This document shows positions 45,428-53,895 of a stretch of 64,000 bases of DNA, piece by piece. Origin of the DNA: Bin5 sp965221145 (lineage in GTDB: Bacteria > Chloroflexota > Anaerolineae > Caldilineales > Caldilineaceae); contig OZ244877.1 of the NCBI GenBank assembly GCA_965221145.1, positions 3,286,001-3,350,000 on the forward strand, read 5' to 3'. Position 1 is the stretch's first letter, and each line of letters starts with the position of its first letter. The notes beneath the pieces are model-generated. The model was given only the letters and a program-made list of their open reading frames with translations, was not told the DNA's origin and did no database searches. The position numbers were made by a program, and so were the translations under genes.

Positions 45428-45505
45428 CGGCTCAAAGTTAGTCGTAGGTGGTTGGTGGTCAGTGGACAGCGACGGGGGACAATGTGTCTTACCACGCGCC
45501 GCCAT
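45428..45505 (-). repeat. Low-complexity GGTCAGTGG-type sequence upstream of the TrpD2-like gene
   Basis: The run GGTTGGTGGTCAGTGGAC (about 45447-45464) reads as STDHQPPT in the minus frame. Such GGTCAGTGG/GGTTGGTGG runs recur between genes in chloroflexal genomes and probably explain the apparent 26-residue N-terminal extension of the TrpD2-like frame. Confidence 0.35.
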
Positions 45506-45562
45506 TCACTTCAAAGCGCGGTGAACTTTGCCTAGAGGCAGCCGGCTTCCCCGCCGCCCGGC

Positions 45563-46159
45563 CTAAAGACGGCTGAGGAGAGTATCCACGTCCGGCGCGG
45601 ATGGCGCGTGCAGTTCGAAGGTCAGAGGCTCGCGCGCGTCGTTGTCGACGCGGGTGATTGTTGCATCGCCCCCAAAGAGCGCGCCAAGATCTTCGGTAAG
45701 CTGCGCCTGGGCAGATTCGCTGGCAGGATTGGCCCCGCTACCGTTGGAAGAGCCATTGGGGTAGTTGAGTCGATCCAGCAAAACGATGGTGGCCGCATCG
45801 GTGCGCAGTTTCAGTTTTCCCTTCAACTCCAGATCGGTCTCCGCCAGCCTCACCCCATTCAATGCCTGAGAAAACGTCGTCCCCAAGGCTTCTGACAGGT
45901 CGGTTCCTACATCTCGCTTACGCACGTATAGGAGACCGGGCTTGCCGTCTGTCATGTCAATCACGTAGTCGGCCTCATGACCGACGAGAAGAATCGCCGG
46001 CCCTTCCAAGATATGCTTGTAGTCGGCAACATCCAGCAGCATTTCGTTGGGCACTACATTTTCCCGAATCCAGCGGTGAAAGACATTGATAAACGTCTCC
46101 ACGTCGATGGAGAAATCTTCAAAATAGAACTTAACGCTCAGGCGCTGAGGTGCAATCAT
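45563..46159 (-). CDS. Hypothetical protein downstream of the sulfite reductase
   Basis: 198 residues from the ATG at 46159, with GGAGAAG just upstream, preferred over the ATG at 46171. No domain is recognised. It is soluble and moderately acidic, and contains VKFYFEDFSIDVETFINVFHRWIRENVVPNEMLLDVADYKHILEGPAILLVGHEADYVIDMTDGKPGLLYVRKRD, which looks like a well-conserved globular domain. It lies 21 bases after the reductase in the same direction, so it is probably co-transcribed and may act with it. Confidence 0.7.
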   Translation of the reverse strand: MIAPQRLSVKFYFEDFSIDVETFINVFHRWIRENVVPNEMLLDVADYKHILEGPAILLVGHEADYVIDMTDGKPGLLYVRKRDVGTDLSEALGTTFSQALNGVRLAETDLELKGKLKLRTDAATIVLLDRLNYPNGSSNGSGANPASESAQAQLTEDLGALFGGDATITRVDNDAREPLTFELHAPSAPDVDTLLSRL

Positions 46160-46180
46160 CGTCTTCTCCAACTACAGTTC

Positions 46181-48439
46181 TTATATCTCAATCAGGACAT
46201 TGCCGCCGACTCTGGATTCGCAGGCATGGGTAGCCTCAATGAACAGCAGGGCCTCCTCGATCAGCCGATGAGCCGAATCGTTATCAGGGTACGGGTTGGG
46301 GTTATGGTGCCGCTCCAACAGGTATTGGCCGAACTTGCCCTTTGCATACTGATCGAAGAACAGTTCAGTGTCGAAGAAGCGGGACTTGAACTCCTGCACA
46401 ATCCGTTCCGCACTATCGCCCACATCCAGGAACTGGGTCCGTACTAAAGCTCTGGCCGCCTTGAGCATTGACGAATAGGCCAACTCATCGGCCCGCGCCG
46501 TGTCGTTCTCGTCCAAGGCGACCTGCGCTTCGAAGGCTTCCGACTCTGCCGGGGAGATTTCCATTGAGAAGAGCGAGACGACCTCACCGGCGCATTCGCC
46601 GATGCCGATATCGCCGAGACTGAATACGCGGGGATCGCCCCAATCCGAGAAGTACTCCGGCTCATTCTCAAAGGCGGGCAACTGCATGTACGGTTGAATC
46701 ATACCGCGCGCTTCCTTCTTGCCAATCCGTCCAATCCACTCCTGGAAAGATTCGCCCTTGCTCCGCTCTTCCACGTAGCGGCTGGTGATCGTATCTACAA
46801 CCTCTGGAACGGACTTCGAGGGGACAGCGCCCACGGCCAAGCCGTAGCTGCCGGCATTCTCCCGCCACATCCCGCCTAGCACAACCTGGAAATGGGGCAT
46901 CTTGAAGTTGCCGGAGCGGCGGCTGTTGCCGAAGAAACCGATGTCGGAGACGTGATGCTGGCCGCAGGAGTTGAAGCAGCCGCTGATCTTGATCTTCAAA
47001 TCTTTGATGGCGTCGGGCATGGAAGCGCTCTTGACGGTCAGGCGCGTGCGCAATTCACCGGCCAGACCGCGCGAGGAGGCGATTCCCAGCTTGCACGTAT
47101 CGGTGCCGGGGCAGGCAGTAATGTCCACGATTGTGCCGGCGCCGGGGTCGCCCAGGCCGATCGCTTTCAACTCCTCGTACAGGTTGGGCAGGTCGGCATC
47201 GGAGACCCAGCGCAGGACGATGTTCTGCTCGACAGTTGTGCGCACGTTTTCGCCCACATACTTGCGAGCGACGTCGGCCAGCCCCCAGGTCTGCTTGGAC
47301 GTCAGATCGCCGAGGGGCAGATTGACGGTCACAACGCCGTATCCTTCCTGGCGCTGCGTATAGATATTGGTCTCGAACCACTGATTAAACTCAAGGGGGC
47401 GCACTTGCCCGTTCAAGAATGTCGGCGGCCTGGTCGGTTTCTCCTCATAGTTCGGCAGCGTATCGAGATAGGCAGTCCAGCGGTCGTCATGGGGCAGCGT
47501 CTTGCGCTCCTCTTCTACGAGGCGGCGGAACTCTTCAATGCCCAGTTTGGCCACCAGGAACTTGATGCGGGCGCGGTTGCGGTTGCGCTTTTCGCCCAGG
47601 CGAGCGAAAACGCGGGAAACCGCCTGTGCTTGCGGCAGCATCTCCTCTTCGGGCGTGAATTCGCTCAGCACCTTCGCCTGATGGGGCACAGTGCCCAGGC
47701 CGCCGCCCACATACACTTTGAAGCCCCGCTTCGGCTTGCCGTCCACCTCCTGAATCTGGGCCAGATAGCCGAGGTCGTGCATCATCACCAGACCGCAGGC
47801 TTCGCTCTCGCAGCCGGAGAAGGCCGGTTTGAACTTGCGGCCAAAATCCTGTACGTCATCATGGCCGAGCAGAAATTGGGCAAAAGCGTCGGAGTACGGC
47901 GTGGCGTCGAAAACCTCTGTCCGGCAGACTCCTGCCAAGTGGCAGCAGGTGACGTTGCGAACGGAGTTGCCGCACGCTTCGCGGGTGGTGATGCCGACCG
48001 AGGCCAGCCGCCGCATCATGTCAGGCGTATCTTCGATATGCACAAAATGGAGTTGAATATCCTGGCGCGTGGTAATGTGCAGGATTCCGTCGGAGTATTC
48101 GTCAGCGACCTGCGCCAGCACGTCAAGCTGCTGCGGTGTCAGCCCGCCGCCCGGCACTTTGATGCGCTGCATGCCCGGCGCGTGCCAGAGCGTATCCGGC
48201 CCTTTGAACCGCTCACTTTCCTCAAAGGCAAGCTCGCGGCTCTCGAAACCGTCATGGCGCTGGCCGTTGTCGTAGCGTTGGCCATAGACGCCCCGCCGCA
48301 GACGAGTTTCGGCGAAGACTTTTTCGTCCAGTTTCCCCTGCCCCATCAACTCCATCTGGCCTTCGAAAATGTCGATTTCGTGGGCCCAGTCAACGGGCAT
48401 CTCTTCCGATAGGATGTCTTTCCAACCGATATTCGCCAC
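46181..48439 (-). CDS. Ferredoxin-type nitrite/sulfite reductase with extra C-terminal helical region
   Basis: A 752-residue siroheme reductase. Two ferredoxin-like half domains alternate with NIR/SIR domains. The [4Fe-4S]/siroheme ligands are Cys443, Cys449, Cys488 and Cys492 (ACPGTDTC and GCFNSCG, C-x5-C ... C-x3-C). Siroheme-contacting Arg/Lys-rich segments include HITTRQDIQLHFVHI and RNVTCCHLAGVC. Residues 633-752 form an additional helical region resembling HEPN-type helical domains; the assignment is tentative. It reduces sulfite to sulfide or nitrite to ammonia; which one is not decided by the sequence. Confidence 0.92.
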   Translation of the reverse strand: MANIGWKDILSEEMPVDWAHEIDIFEGQMELMGQGKLDEKVFAETRLRRGVYGQRYDNGQRHDGFESRELAFEESERFKGPDTLWHAPGMQRIKVPGGGLTPQQLDVLAQVADEYSDGILHITTRQDIQLHFVHIEDTPDMMRRLASVGITTREACGNSVRNVTCCHLAGVCRTEVFDATPYSDAFAQFLLGHDDVQDFGRKFKPAFSGCESEACGLVMMHDLGYLAQIQEVDGKPKRGFKVYVGGGLGTVPHQAKVLSEFTPEEEMLPQAQAVSRVFARLGEKRNRNRARIKFLVAKLGIEEFRRLVEEERKTLPHDDRWTAYLDTLPNYEEKPTRPPTFLNGQVRPLEFNQWFETNIYTQRQEGYGVVTVNLPLGDLTSKQTWGLADVARKYVGENVRTTVEQNIVLRWVSDADLPNLYEELKAIGLGDPGAGTIVDITACPGTDTCKLGIASSRGLAGELRTRLTVKSASMPDAIKDLKIKISGCFNSCGQHHVSDIGFFGNSRRSGNFKMPHFQVVLGGMWRENAGSYGLAVGAVPSKSVPEVVDTITSRYVEERSKGESFQEWIGRIGKKEARGMIQPYMQLPAFENEPEYFSDWGDPRVFSLGDIGIGECAGEVVSLFSMEISPAESEAFEAQVALDENDTARADELAYSSMLKAARALVRTQFLDVGDSAERIVQEFKSRFFDTELFFDQYAKGKFGQYLLERHHNPNPYPDNDSAHRLIEEALLFIEATHACESRVGGNVLIEI

Positions 48440-48627
48440 AGTTGTCTCCTTGCCAATTGTACCGTGCTGCCGCCGGTGAAGGCGACGAGGATATAGTCGG
48501 AAGCCTAAAATCTCGCTCGTCTCTTTTCAGTTCGCCTCGACCCCTAGATCGAGAGTCAACCGACAGCCTCGACGGCAGAGACCCCTCATCAGACTCCCTA
48601 CTTCCTATTCATGCTATATTTTTCGTT

Positions 48628-48657
48628 ATTGTAGGCCAGTCGCCTCCGGTTTGTCAA
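48628..48657 (-). promoter_or_regulatory. Strong sigma-70 promoter for the sulfite/nitrite reductase
   Basis: On the minus strand a perfect TTGACA (48657-48652), an 18-base spacer and TACAAT (48633-48628) are found about 190 bases before the reductase start. The long leader (48440-48620) contains a GTCTCT/AGAGAC inverted repeat and may be regulatory. No known riboswitch was recognised. Confidence 0.65.
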
Positions 48658-48724
48658 ACCCGTTTCGGTTAAGTATACATCCCAAATTTTTTTGCATCGT
48701 TGCGCTGGGAGCGGGGCGCATCAG

Positions 48725-48790
48725 AGATTTTTGGGCGATGATGGCAGGAGCCGTTGCGTTGGCAGGTTGGCCTGACCCGTAGTTGACAGA
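48725..48790. repeat. Dispersed repeat, copy 1 (AGATTTTTGGGCGATGATGG type)
   Basis: AGATTTTTGGGCGATGATGG at 48725-48744 resembles AGATTTTTTTGGGCGACGATGG at 62027-62047. Weaker similarity continues for about 45 bases through TGGCAGGTTGGCCTGACCCG and CAGAAG. Confidence 0.5.
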
Positions 48791-48834
48791 AGGAAGAGAT
48801 TCCCAGGTCGGGATGCGGACGTATTGACGGCGGG

Positions 48835-48893
48835 TTTGACAGTTTTTGTATAGGCGCTCCAATGGAAGACAGTTCCGCCAAAAAATCTTCAAA
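48835..48893. repeat. 59-bp palindromic element, copy C (intergenic)
   Basis: The copy begins TTTGACAGTTTTTGTATAGG and ends GCCAAAAAATCTTCAAA. It matches copy A over nearly its whole length, including CAATGGAAGACA in the centre. The minus frame encodes PFEDFLAELSSIGAPIQKL, close to the 20 residues copy A adds to the transposase. No transposase sequence flanks it, so it is an independent insertion. Confidence 0.8.
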
Positions 48894-48898
48894 AGGAA

Positions 48899-48988
48899 TT
48901 GTTGGATGCGCTACCGCTGCGCGCGCCCAGAGGGCACCCAAGCGCCAGTCGTAAATGCGCTACCGCTGCGCTATATGAGCGCGATTAC
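48899..48988. repeat. GCGCTACCGCT hairpin repeats, tandem pair (types a and b)
   Basis: Type a, TTGTTGGATGCGCTACCGCT... ending AGAGGGCACCCAAGCGCC (48899-48946), is followed by type b, AATGCGCTACCGCTGCGCTATATGAGCGCGATT (48954-48986). Both can fold through GCGCT/AGCGC pairing. Copies recur in the order b-a at 49461-49541. Confidence 0.65.
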
Positions 48989-49006
48989 TAAACATTCAGG
49001 AAAAAA

Positions 49007-49044
49007 TGTCCGCTTTGTCCGCTTTTACCCCCCCCCCCCTCCCC
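49007..49044. repeat. TGTCCGCT repeat with 12-base poly-C tract
   Basis: TGTCCGCTTTGTCCGCTTTTA is followed by 12 C (49028-49039), T and CCCC. The sequence is repeated as TGTCCGCTTAGTCCGCTTTAACCCCC at 49396-49421. Confidence 0.6.
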
Positions 49045-49395
49045 GATTACTACACGAATGAGAACGTTTTGTTTGCGTTTGCGTAGGCCGTCGCTGCCGG
49101 CAGGCGGCCAGGGAATGCAACGGGGTCTGGCTCGGCCGGATGCCTGCACGACCGACTTTGTACCACACTCTTGTACTGGTGTGCGGCCGGGCTTCTCACA
49201 GGCCCCCACAGGGGCGTATCCCAGATGATTGGGGAGATTTGCCTGACCATTGGCGGCTTCGACCAGGTCGATGGGTTTGGCCTCACTTGACGGACAATCA
49301 ATTGGCATACACCCACAATAATCCCGGATACACCCCTGGGAGCGCGGGAGCCTGGCTGGCCGCGTCTAACTTTTCTAAGATATATCATTATTTAG

Positions 49396-49421
49396 TGTCC
49401 GCTTAGTCCGCTTTAACCCCC
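49396..49421. repeat. Second copy of the TGTCCGCT repeat
   Basis: TGTCCGCTTAGTCCGCTTTA plus a C run; a direct repeat of 49007-49032. The pair bounds about 390 bases without a recognised gene. Confidence 0.6.
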
Positions 49422-49460
49422 ACTTTTTTTGCCCAAAAGGAGCAGGAATTGGTTGAAGTT

Positions 49461-49541
49461 CAGTGCGCTACCACTTCGTACTATGAGCGCGCATTGTTAG
49501 ATACGCTACCGCTTCGCGCGCCCAGAGGGCACCCGAGCACC
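49461..49541. repeat. GCGCTACCGCT hairpin repeats, second pair (order b-a)
   Basis: Type b (CAGTGCGCTACCACTTCGTACTATGAGCGCGC) precedes type a (TTGTTAGATACGCTACCGCTTCGCGCGCCCAGAGGGCACCCGAGCACC). Type a is about 90 percent like the copy at 48899. Confidence 0.65.
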
Positions 49542-50194
49542 GGATTGTGGTATGGGGGGCTGGGCGCGCGGTGGTGGCGTTTCGGTCGTGGAGGAGTGTA
49601 GCACAAATGAGCGAATCGGGCAAGTCGGGGTGACGTACAATAATTTAGGATGCACGCTCCGTTAGGAAGACGCCCGTAGCTTCAGTGTGGCAGCAGTGGC
49701 GCCACCCACGATGCGACAAGGTTTGTATCTGGAGATTGGGCAGGCCATGCTCTGATTTGGCCTCCTTTTTTTTGGGGCTACTCCGGGGATCACGTATATT
49801 TTTTTGACCGGTTGTCACCATGCGCAGACCCGCCGCGGCCAAGCCCGGTGCAGGTAAACACAAGGCTGTGCGGATACGGGTGAGAGCGCGGTGGGAGCAA
49901 CTTGATAGATCAGATTTTTGCGATTCGGTGAACTTGGTGTCAACATGTGAAGCTCAAGATCGCGAACACACTGCGAAGCCCGCTTGCGTGATGTTCACAA
50001 GCGACGCATACCAGCAATCGTGCATCGGTCCGCCATTTGTTTCGTCAGTTAGGGGATACTTTGGCTTGGCCTGTTTTCTATATTCAGATTAAGGATCTTT
50101 AATCGAAAGACAACAGGCAATTCATAATCGGGTGTTACACTGGTATGCGCGGCGGTATAGTTTTTTCAAGAAAAATACGATAAAGGAGTCAACA

Positions 50195-53100
50195 ATGATG
50201 AAAACGACAACAAGACAACTTGGGCGGCCTGTGCAACGGCTAGGGCGTCGGGCCATGCCTCGGGAAGGGATGAGGCATAAAAAGATTCTGGCTGCCCTTC
50301 TCGTGCTGTTCGCCATACTCGCCAGCGCGTGTCAGCCGCTTGATACGTCTGCCCTCAGTTCGCCTGCGACGACAGACGCAAGCGCGGAACAGGCCGACGC
50401 GACCCCGACGACGGTATCGCCGGCGCCGCAAGCCGAAGACACTGAACAGGAACAGGCCGTCCTGGACCTCGATAGCGATACGCTGGATATGGATGCGCCC
50501 CTACCCCTGGACCAAAGTATCCGCAAAGCACAACTGGAAAACGGATTGACCTACTACGTCCGTCAAAATACGGAACCGGCGAACCGCGCCACCCTGATGT
50601 TGGTGGTCAACGCCGGCTCTGTGCAGGAGGATGACGATCAGCTTGGGTTAGCTCACTTTCTCGAACACATGATGTTCAATGGTACTGAGCGCTTCCCCAA
50701 GCAGGAGTTGATCGCTTACTTCGAGAGCGTGGGCATGACCTTCGGCCCCGATGTAAACGCCTACACATCTTTCGACGAGACGGTTTACTTCCTTGAGTTC
50801 CCTACCGATGACGAAGAAATCATCAGCAAGACCTTCCAAGTGGCAGAGGACTGGGCCAGCGGCGCCACCGTTTCGGAGGAGGAGGTAGAGAATGAACGAG
50901 GCGTTATCCTGGAAGAGGAACGCCTGCGCATGCAAAACGCCAACGGCCGTCTGAACGAGCAGATTCTAGAGTTCCTGCTGAAAGATTCGCGCTTCGCTGA
51001 GCGAGAACCGATCGGCGATCTGGAAATCATAAATAATGCGCCGGCGGAAACGTTGCGCAGGTTCTACAATGAATGGTACCGGCCTGAACTGATGGCGGTG
51101 ATAGTCGTCGGCGATGTCGATATGGACGCCACGGAAGCCAAGATCATCGAGCATTTCGGCGAGATGACGAATCCAGACGATGCACGGCCCCGTGACGAAT
51201 ACACGCTGCCGGACCATGGCGGCACCAATTACCTGATCGTCACCGATCCGGAGTTCCCGGTTACGATTGCCCAGATCATTTACAGGCAGACCGCAGAGGA
51301 CCTGAATACGGCCTCGGTTTACCGGGACAGGCTGATCGGCAATCTTTTCTACAAGATGCTGAACTTCCGACTTGAAGACATTACCAGACAGGCCGACTCT
51401 CCGTTCTTGGGCGCTTTCGTTAATGAGGGCCAACTGATACGTGGTGTCGCCTATCAGAGTGTAGGCGTACAAGTGCGCCAGGGCGAGGTGATTTCCAGCC
51501 TTGACGCTGCCTTAATCGAGGTGGAACGGGTGCGCCGCCACGGCTTTACCGCCGCCGAATTGGAGCGGGCCAAGTCGGAAATTCTGAACATTTATATACG
51601 CCTGTACAACGACCGCGAAAACCTGCGAAACTACTCGCTGGCCAGCGAATACAGCCGCAATTTCCTGGAGAGCGAGGCTGTCCCAGGTATCGCCTTCGAG
51701 TATCCATTGGTTGAGCGGCTGCTCGCAGAGATCACCCGTGAGGATGTAAACCAGAGGGCGGAAAAGTATGTGGGAGGCAGCAACCGCTCGGTGCTGGTCA
51801 TCGGACCGGAGCGGGAAGCGGACAGCTTGCCCAGCCAGGAGGATTTGGCCGCCGTCATCGAAAGCGTGCAGGCCAAACAGGTCGATCCCTACCAGGATAT
51901 CGAGGCGGTATCAGAACTCCTAACAGAGATTCCCGATCCGGCGGAGATCATTTCCCGGGAGACCGATGAAGTCTACGGCATCACCGAACTGACTCTTGCC
52001 AACGGCGCCAGGGTGTTGCTGAAGCGGACCGACTTCAAGGAAGAGGAGGTGCTGTTCAGCGCAACAAGCCCGGGCGGCTCCTCGCTAATCAGCGAAGAGG
52101 ACTATCCCGAAGCGGACTTCATCGACAGTATCGTCAGCCAGAGCGCGGTAGGTGACGTGAGCTATGCTGCGCTGCAACGGCTGCTGGCCGAAGAGCAGGT
52201 CGTCGTCAGCCCCTTCATCGCTGAACTGGAAGAGGGATTCCACGGCCATTCCGGCAAGGAATTTGTAGAAACTCTCTTCCAACTCATCTACCTCTACGGC
52301 ACCGCGCCCAACGCAGATGACGACGCCTTCGCCACGCTTAAGGACCAGTACACCGAGTCCTTGCGCAATCGCGAACTCGATCCCCGCAGCGCGTTGACGG
52401 ATGCCTTCATTGAGGCCCGCTACGGCGATTCGATCCGCTACAACGTTCCCACGCTTGAGATCATTGACTCTCTCGACCTGGAGCGGGCTTTCGAAATCTA
52501 TCAGGAGAGGTTCGCTGACTTCAGCGACTTCACCTTCATCTTCGTCGGCAACTTCGATTTGGAGCAGATGGTCGACTGGTCGCAGAGATACATCGGCAAC
52601 TTGCCGTCGCTCAATCGCAATGAGACTTGGCAGGACGTCTCCCCTGATCCGCCAGGGGGCGTCGTCGTGGTGCCGGTCTACCGAGGCCAGGAAGAGCAGA
52701 GCTTAACCACGATTCTGTTCACCGGCCCTGGTGAAGACACTCTGGAGAACCGGCTCCATCTGCGAATGTTGGAGACGATTGTGGATATCCTGATGCGTGA
52801 GGAGTTGCGGGAGGCGCTGGGCGGCGTCTATGCGTATGGCGCTTCCGCCTCGATGGACCCCGATCCGGATAGCCTCTATGAAGTCTCCCTCTACTTCGGC
52901 AGCGATCCGGGGCGGGTGTACGAGTTGGTTGACGCCCTCTTCGCACTGATCACGGGGGTGCAGAATGACGGCCCCAGAGACGATCTGTTGGAGGCGGCAC
53001 AAGCGCAATACGTGCGTCAGCGTGAGGAACAACTGGAGCAGAACAACTACTGGCTGAATGTGCTTGAGCTCTACGCGACGGAAGAGGATGTCGATCTGGC

Positions 53101-53239
53101 TAGTCTTGTTGACCTTGAAGTCGTGAAGAGCCGGGCAGCGTCCGTGACCACCGCCGACATTCAGGCGGCAGCGCAAGAATACTTGGCGCTGGACAGTTAC
53201 ATTCTTGTTGCCCTGTATCCCGAGGACTTCGAGCAATAG
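50195..53239 (+). CDS. M16 family zinc metallopeptidase, lipoprotein
   Basis: 1014 residues from the ATG at 50195, which is set by AAAGGAG (the frame is open from 50132). A long basic n-region leads to a lipoprotein signal ending LASAC (Cys46). After a Thr/Ala/Asp-rich linker, the first M16 half contains the inverted zinc motif HFLEH (154-158) and Glu234 in NERGVILEEE. The second half is an inactive M16 repeat, as in pitrilysin/PqqL-type enzymes. It acts outside the membrane on oligopeptides or envelope proteins. Convergent with two small genes. Confidence 0.93.
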   Translation: MMKTTTRQLGRPVQRLGRRAMPREGMRHKKILAALLVLFAILASACQPLDTSALSSPATTDASAEQADATPTTVSPAPQAEDTEQEQAVLDLDSDTLDMDAPLPLDQSIRKAQLENGLTYYVRQNTEPANRATLMLVVNAGSVQEDDDQLGLAHFLEHMMFNGTERFPKQELIAYFESVGMTFGPDVNAYTSFDETVYFLEFPTDDEEIISKTFQVAEDWASGATVSEEEVENERGVILEEERLRMQNANGRLNEQILEFLLKDSRFAEREPIGDLEIINNAPAETLRRFYNEWYRPELMAVIVVGDVDMDATEAKIIEHFGEMTNPDDARPRDEYTLPDHGGTNYLIVTDPEFPVTIAQIIYRQTAEDLNTASVYRDRLIGNLFYKMLNFRLEDITRQADSPFLGAFVNEGQLIRGVAYQSVGVQVRQGEVISSLDAALIEVERVRRHGFTAAELERAKSEILNIYIRLYNDRENLRNYSLASEYSRNFLESEAVPGIAFEYPLVERLLAEITREDVNQRAEKYVGGSNRSVLVIGPEREADSLPSQEDLAAVIESVQAKQVDPYQDIEAVSELLTEIPDPAEIISRETDEVYGITELTLANGARVLLKRTDFKEEEVLFSATSPGGSSLISEEDYPEADFIDSIVSQSAVGDVSYAALQRLLAEEQVVVSPFIAELEEGFHGHSGKEFVETLFQLIYLYGTAPNADDDAFATLKDQYTESLRNRELDPRSALTDAFIEARYGDSIRYNVPTLEIIDSLDLERAFEIYQERFADFSDFTFIFVGNFDLEQMVDWSQRYIGNLPSLNRNETWQDVSPDPPGGVVVVPVYRGQEEQSLTTILFTGPGEDTLENRLHLRMLETIVDILMREELREALGGVYAYGASASMDPDPDSLYEVSLYFGSDPGRVYELVDALFALITGVQNDGPRDDLLEAAQAQYVRQREEQLEQNNYWLNVLELYATEEDVDLASLVDLEVVKSRAASVTTADIQAAAQEYLALDSYILVALYPEDFEQ

Positions 53240-53260
53240 CCCCGTTCAGTCGTTCAAGAA

Positions 53261-53294
53261 GCAGCGGGCAGAAGTTCAGGCTACTGCCCGCTGC
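53261..53294. terminator. Inverted repeat between convergent genes, probable terminator
   Basis: GCAGCGGGCAG (53261-53271) pairs with CTGCCCGCTGC (53284-53294), an 11-bp perfect stem with a 12-base loop, just after the M16 stop. No T-run follows, so it may act as a hairpin-only terminator for both strands. Confidence 0.5.
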
Positions 53295-53322
53295 TCGCTA
53301 CTCTTCAAGCTGCAACCAAACG

Positions 53323-53520
53323 TCAATGTCCGTAGAAATGCTCTGTCGGATCGATGACAGAGTCTTGCCAATCCAGGTAGCGGGCCGCTCCTTCCAAGGA
53401 GTTCGCCTTGCCATCGTCGACCAATTGCTGGAGAGTGCGGATTTGCGCATCGGTCAGCACTTCGGCTTGCAGGGCTAACAGCCAGCTGTCAAACTCGCTT
53501 TTCTCTTCGATACGTGCCAT
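53323..53520 (-). CDS. Small hypothetical protein
   Basis: A 65-residue protein beginning MARIEEKSEFDSWLLALQAEVLTDAQIRTLQQLVDDGKANSLEGAARYLDWQDSVID. It is acidic, mostly helical and without membrane segments. No family is recognised. GAGGAG lies 10 bases before the ATG. Followed on the same strand (upstream) by another small gene. Confidence 0.55.
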   Translation of the reverse strand: MARIEEKSEFDSWLLALQAEVLTDAQIRTLQQLVDDGKANSLEGAARYLDWQDSVIDPTEHFYGH

Positions 53521-53556
53521 CGCTCATTCTCCTCACGCTTCGCCGGCAGTAAGAAC

Positions 53557-53895
53557 TCAGATCGTAAACGCCACATCGCTGCCGTCTTCAAAATAGAGCT
53601 GCAAATGTAGTGCATTCAATCGGAAGTGGCTCATGGAGTGGCAGGCCAGGTCCGCCTGCGTCTGTTCTGCGGACGCCTTCGCCCAACGGCTGTCCCGCCC
53701 CTTGTGTTCAAATTGCAGATAGCTACCGTCTTTGAAGAAGAGAACAGCCTGGTTGAACTGGGCATTGGCCACGTAGCGCACCGTCTGCGCGGCCACGCTT
53801 TGCGCCTGCGAAGTTGTTGGATGCGCTCCTGCTCGAGAGGAGCGCGATGACTCAGTTGGGGATCGGAGCGGCTCCTCCGCGCCGGTCGTCCTCAT
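53557..53895 (-). CDS. Small hypothetical protein, N-terminus overlapped by a hairpin repeat
   Basis: The open frame has 112 codons. The conserved-looking part is AQFNQAVLFFKDGSYLQFEHKGRDSRWAKASAEQTQADLACHSMSHFRLNALHLQLYFEDGSDVAFTI, with strands and an aromatic-rich core. The first 30 or so residues lie in the repeat at 53813-53855, so the real start is probably a later GTG, or the repeat has invaded the 5' end. Function unknown. Confidence 0.5.
   Translation of the reverse strand: MRTTGAEEPLRSPTESSRSSRAGAHPTTSQAQSVAAQTVRYVANAQFNQAVLFFKDGSYLQFEHKGRDSRWAKASAEQTQADLACHSMSHFRLNALHLQLYFEDGSDVAFTI
53813..53855. repeat. GCGCTCCTGCTCGAGAGGAGCGC hairpin, relative of the 48.9 kb repeats
   Basis: It starts GTTGTTGGATGCGCT like the type a repeats at 48899 and 49494, and folds into an 8-bp perfect stem GCGCTCCT/AGGAGCGC. 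Confidence 0.6.

Larger units (their letters stand above)
48660..50194. other. Gene-free, repeat-rich intergenic stretch
   Basis: About 1.5 kb without a believable gene; the open frames here are made of repeats. It holds palindromic element copy C, two copies each of two GCGCTACCGCT-type sequences, a TGTCCGCT repeat pair with a 12-base poly-C run, and an AGATTTTTGGGCGATGATGG sequence shared with 62.0 kb. From about 49630 to 50130 the sequence is AT-richer and has no recognised feature except the approach to the M16 gene. Confidence 0.7.

Noticed and set aside
46892..48412. 506-codon open frame on the plus strand
   Set aside because: It lies antisense to the well-supported siroheme reductase; its sequence has no recognisable domain and only reflects GC-rich codon structure.
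48440..48620. Hammerhead-like CTGATGAG in the reductase leader
   Set aside because: The matching GAAA core and stem arrangement are not present.
48669..48941. Possible transposase fragment (PFEDFLAELSSIGAPIQKL similarity to the 20.6 kb transposase)
   Set aside because: The similarity is confined to the 59-60 bp palindrome; flanking transposase sequence is absent, so it is a copy of the palindrome only.
49140..49406. 88-codon open frame in the repeat-rich stretch
   Set aside because: Composed of repeat sequence and poorly coding; no ribosome site or similarity.
48899..49541. CRISPR array
   Set aside because: Repeats are palindromic, few, of two types and not separated by uniform spacers; no cas genes in the window.
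49820..50092. 90-codon open frame before the M16 gene
   Set aside because: No ribosome site, no domain, composition unlike the neighbouring genes.
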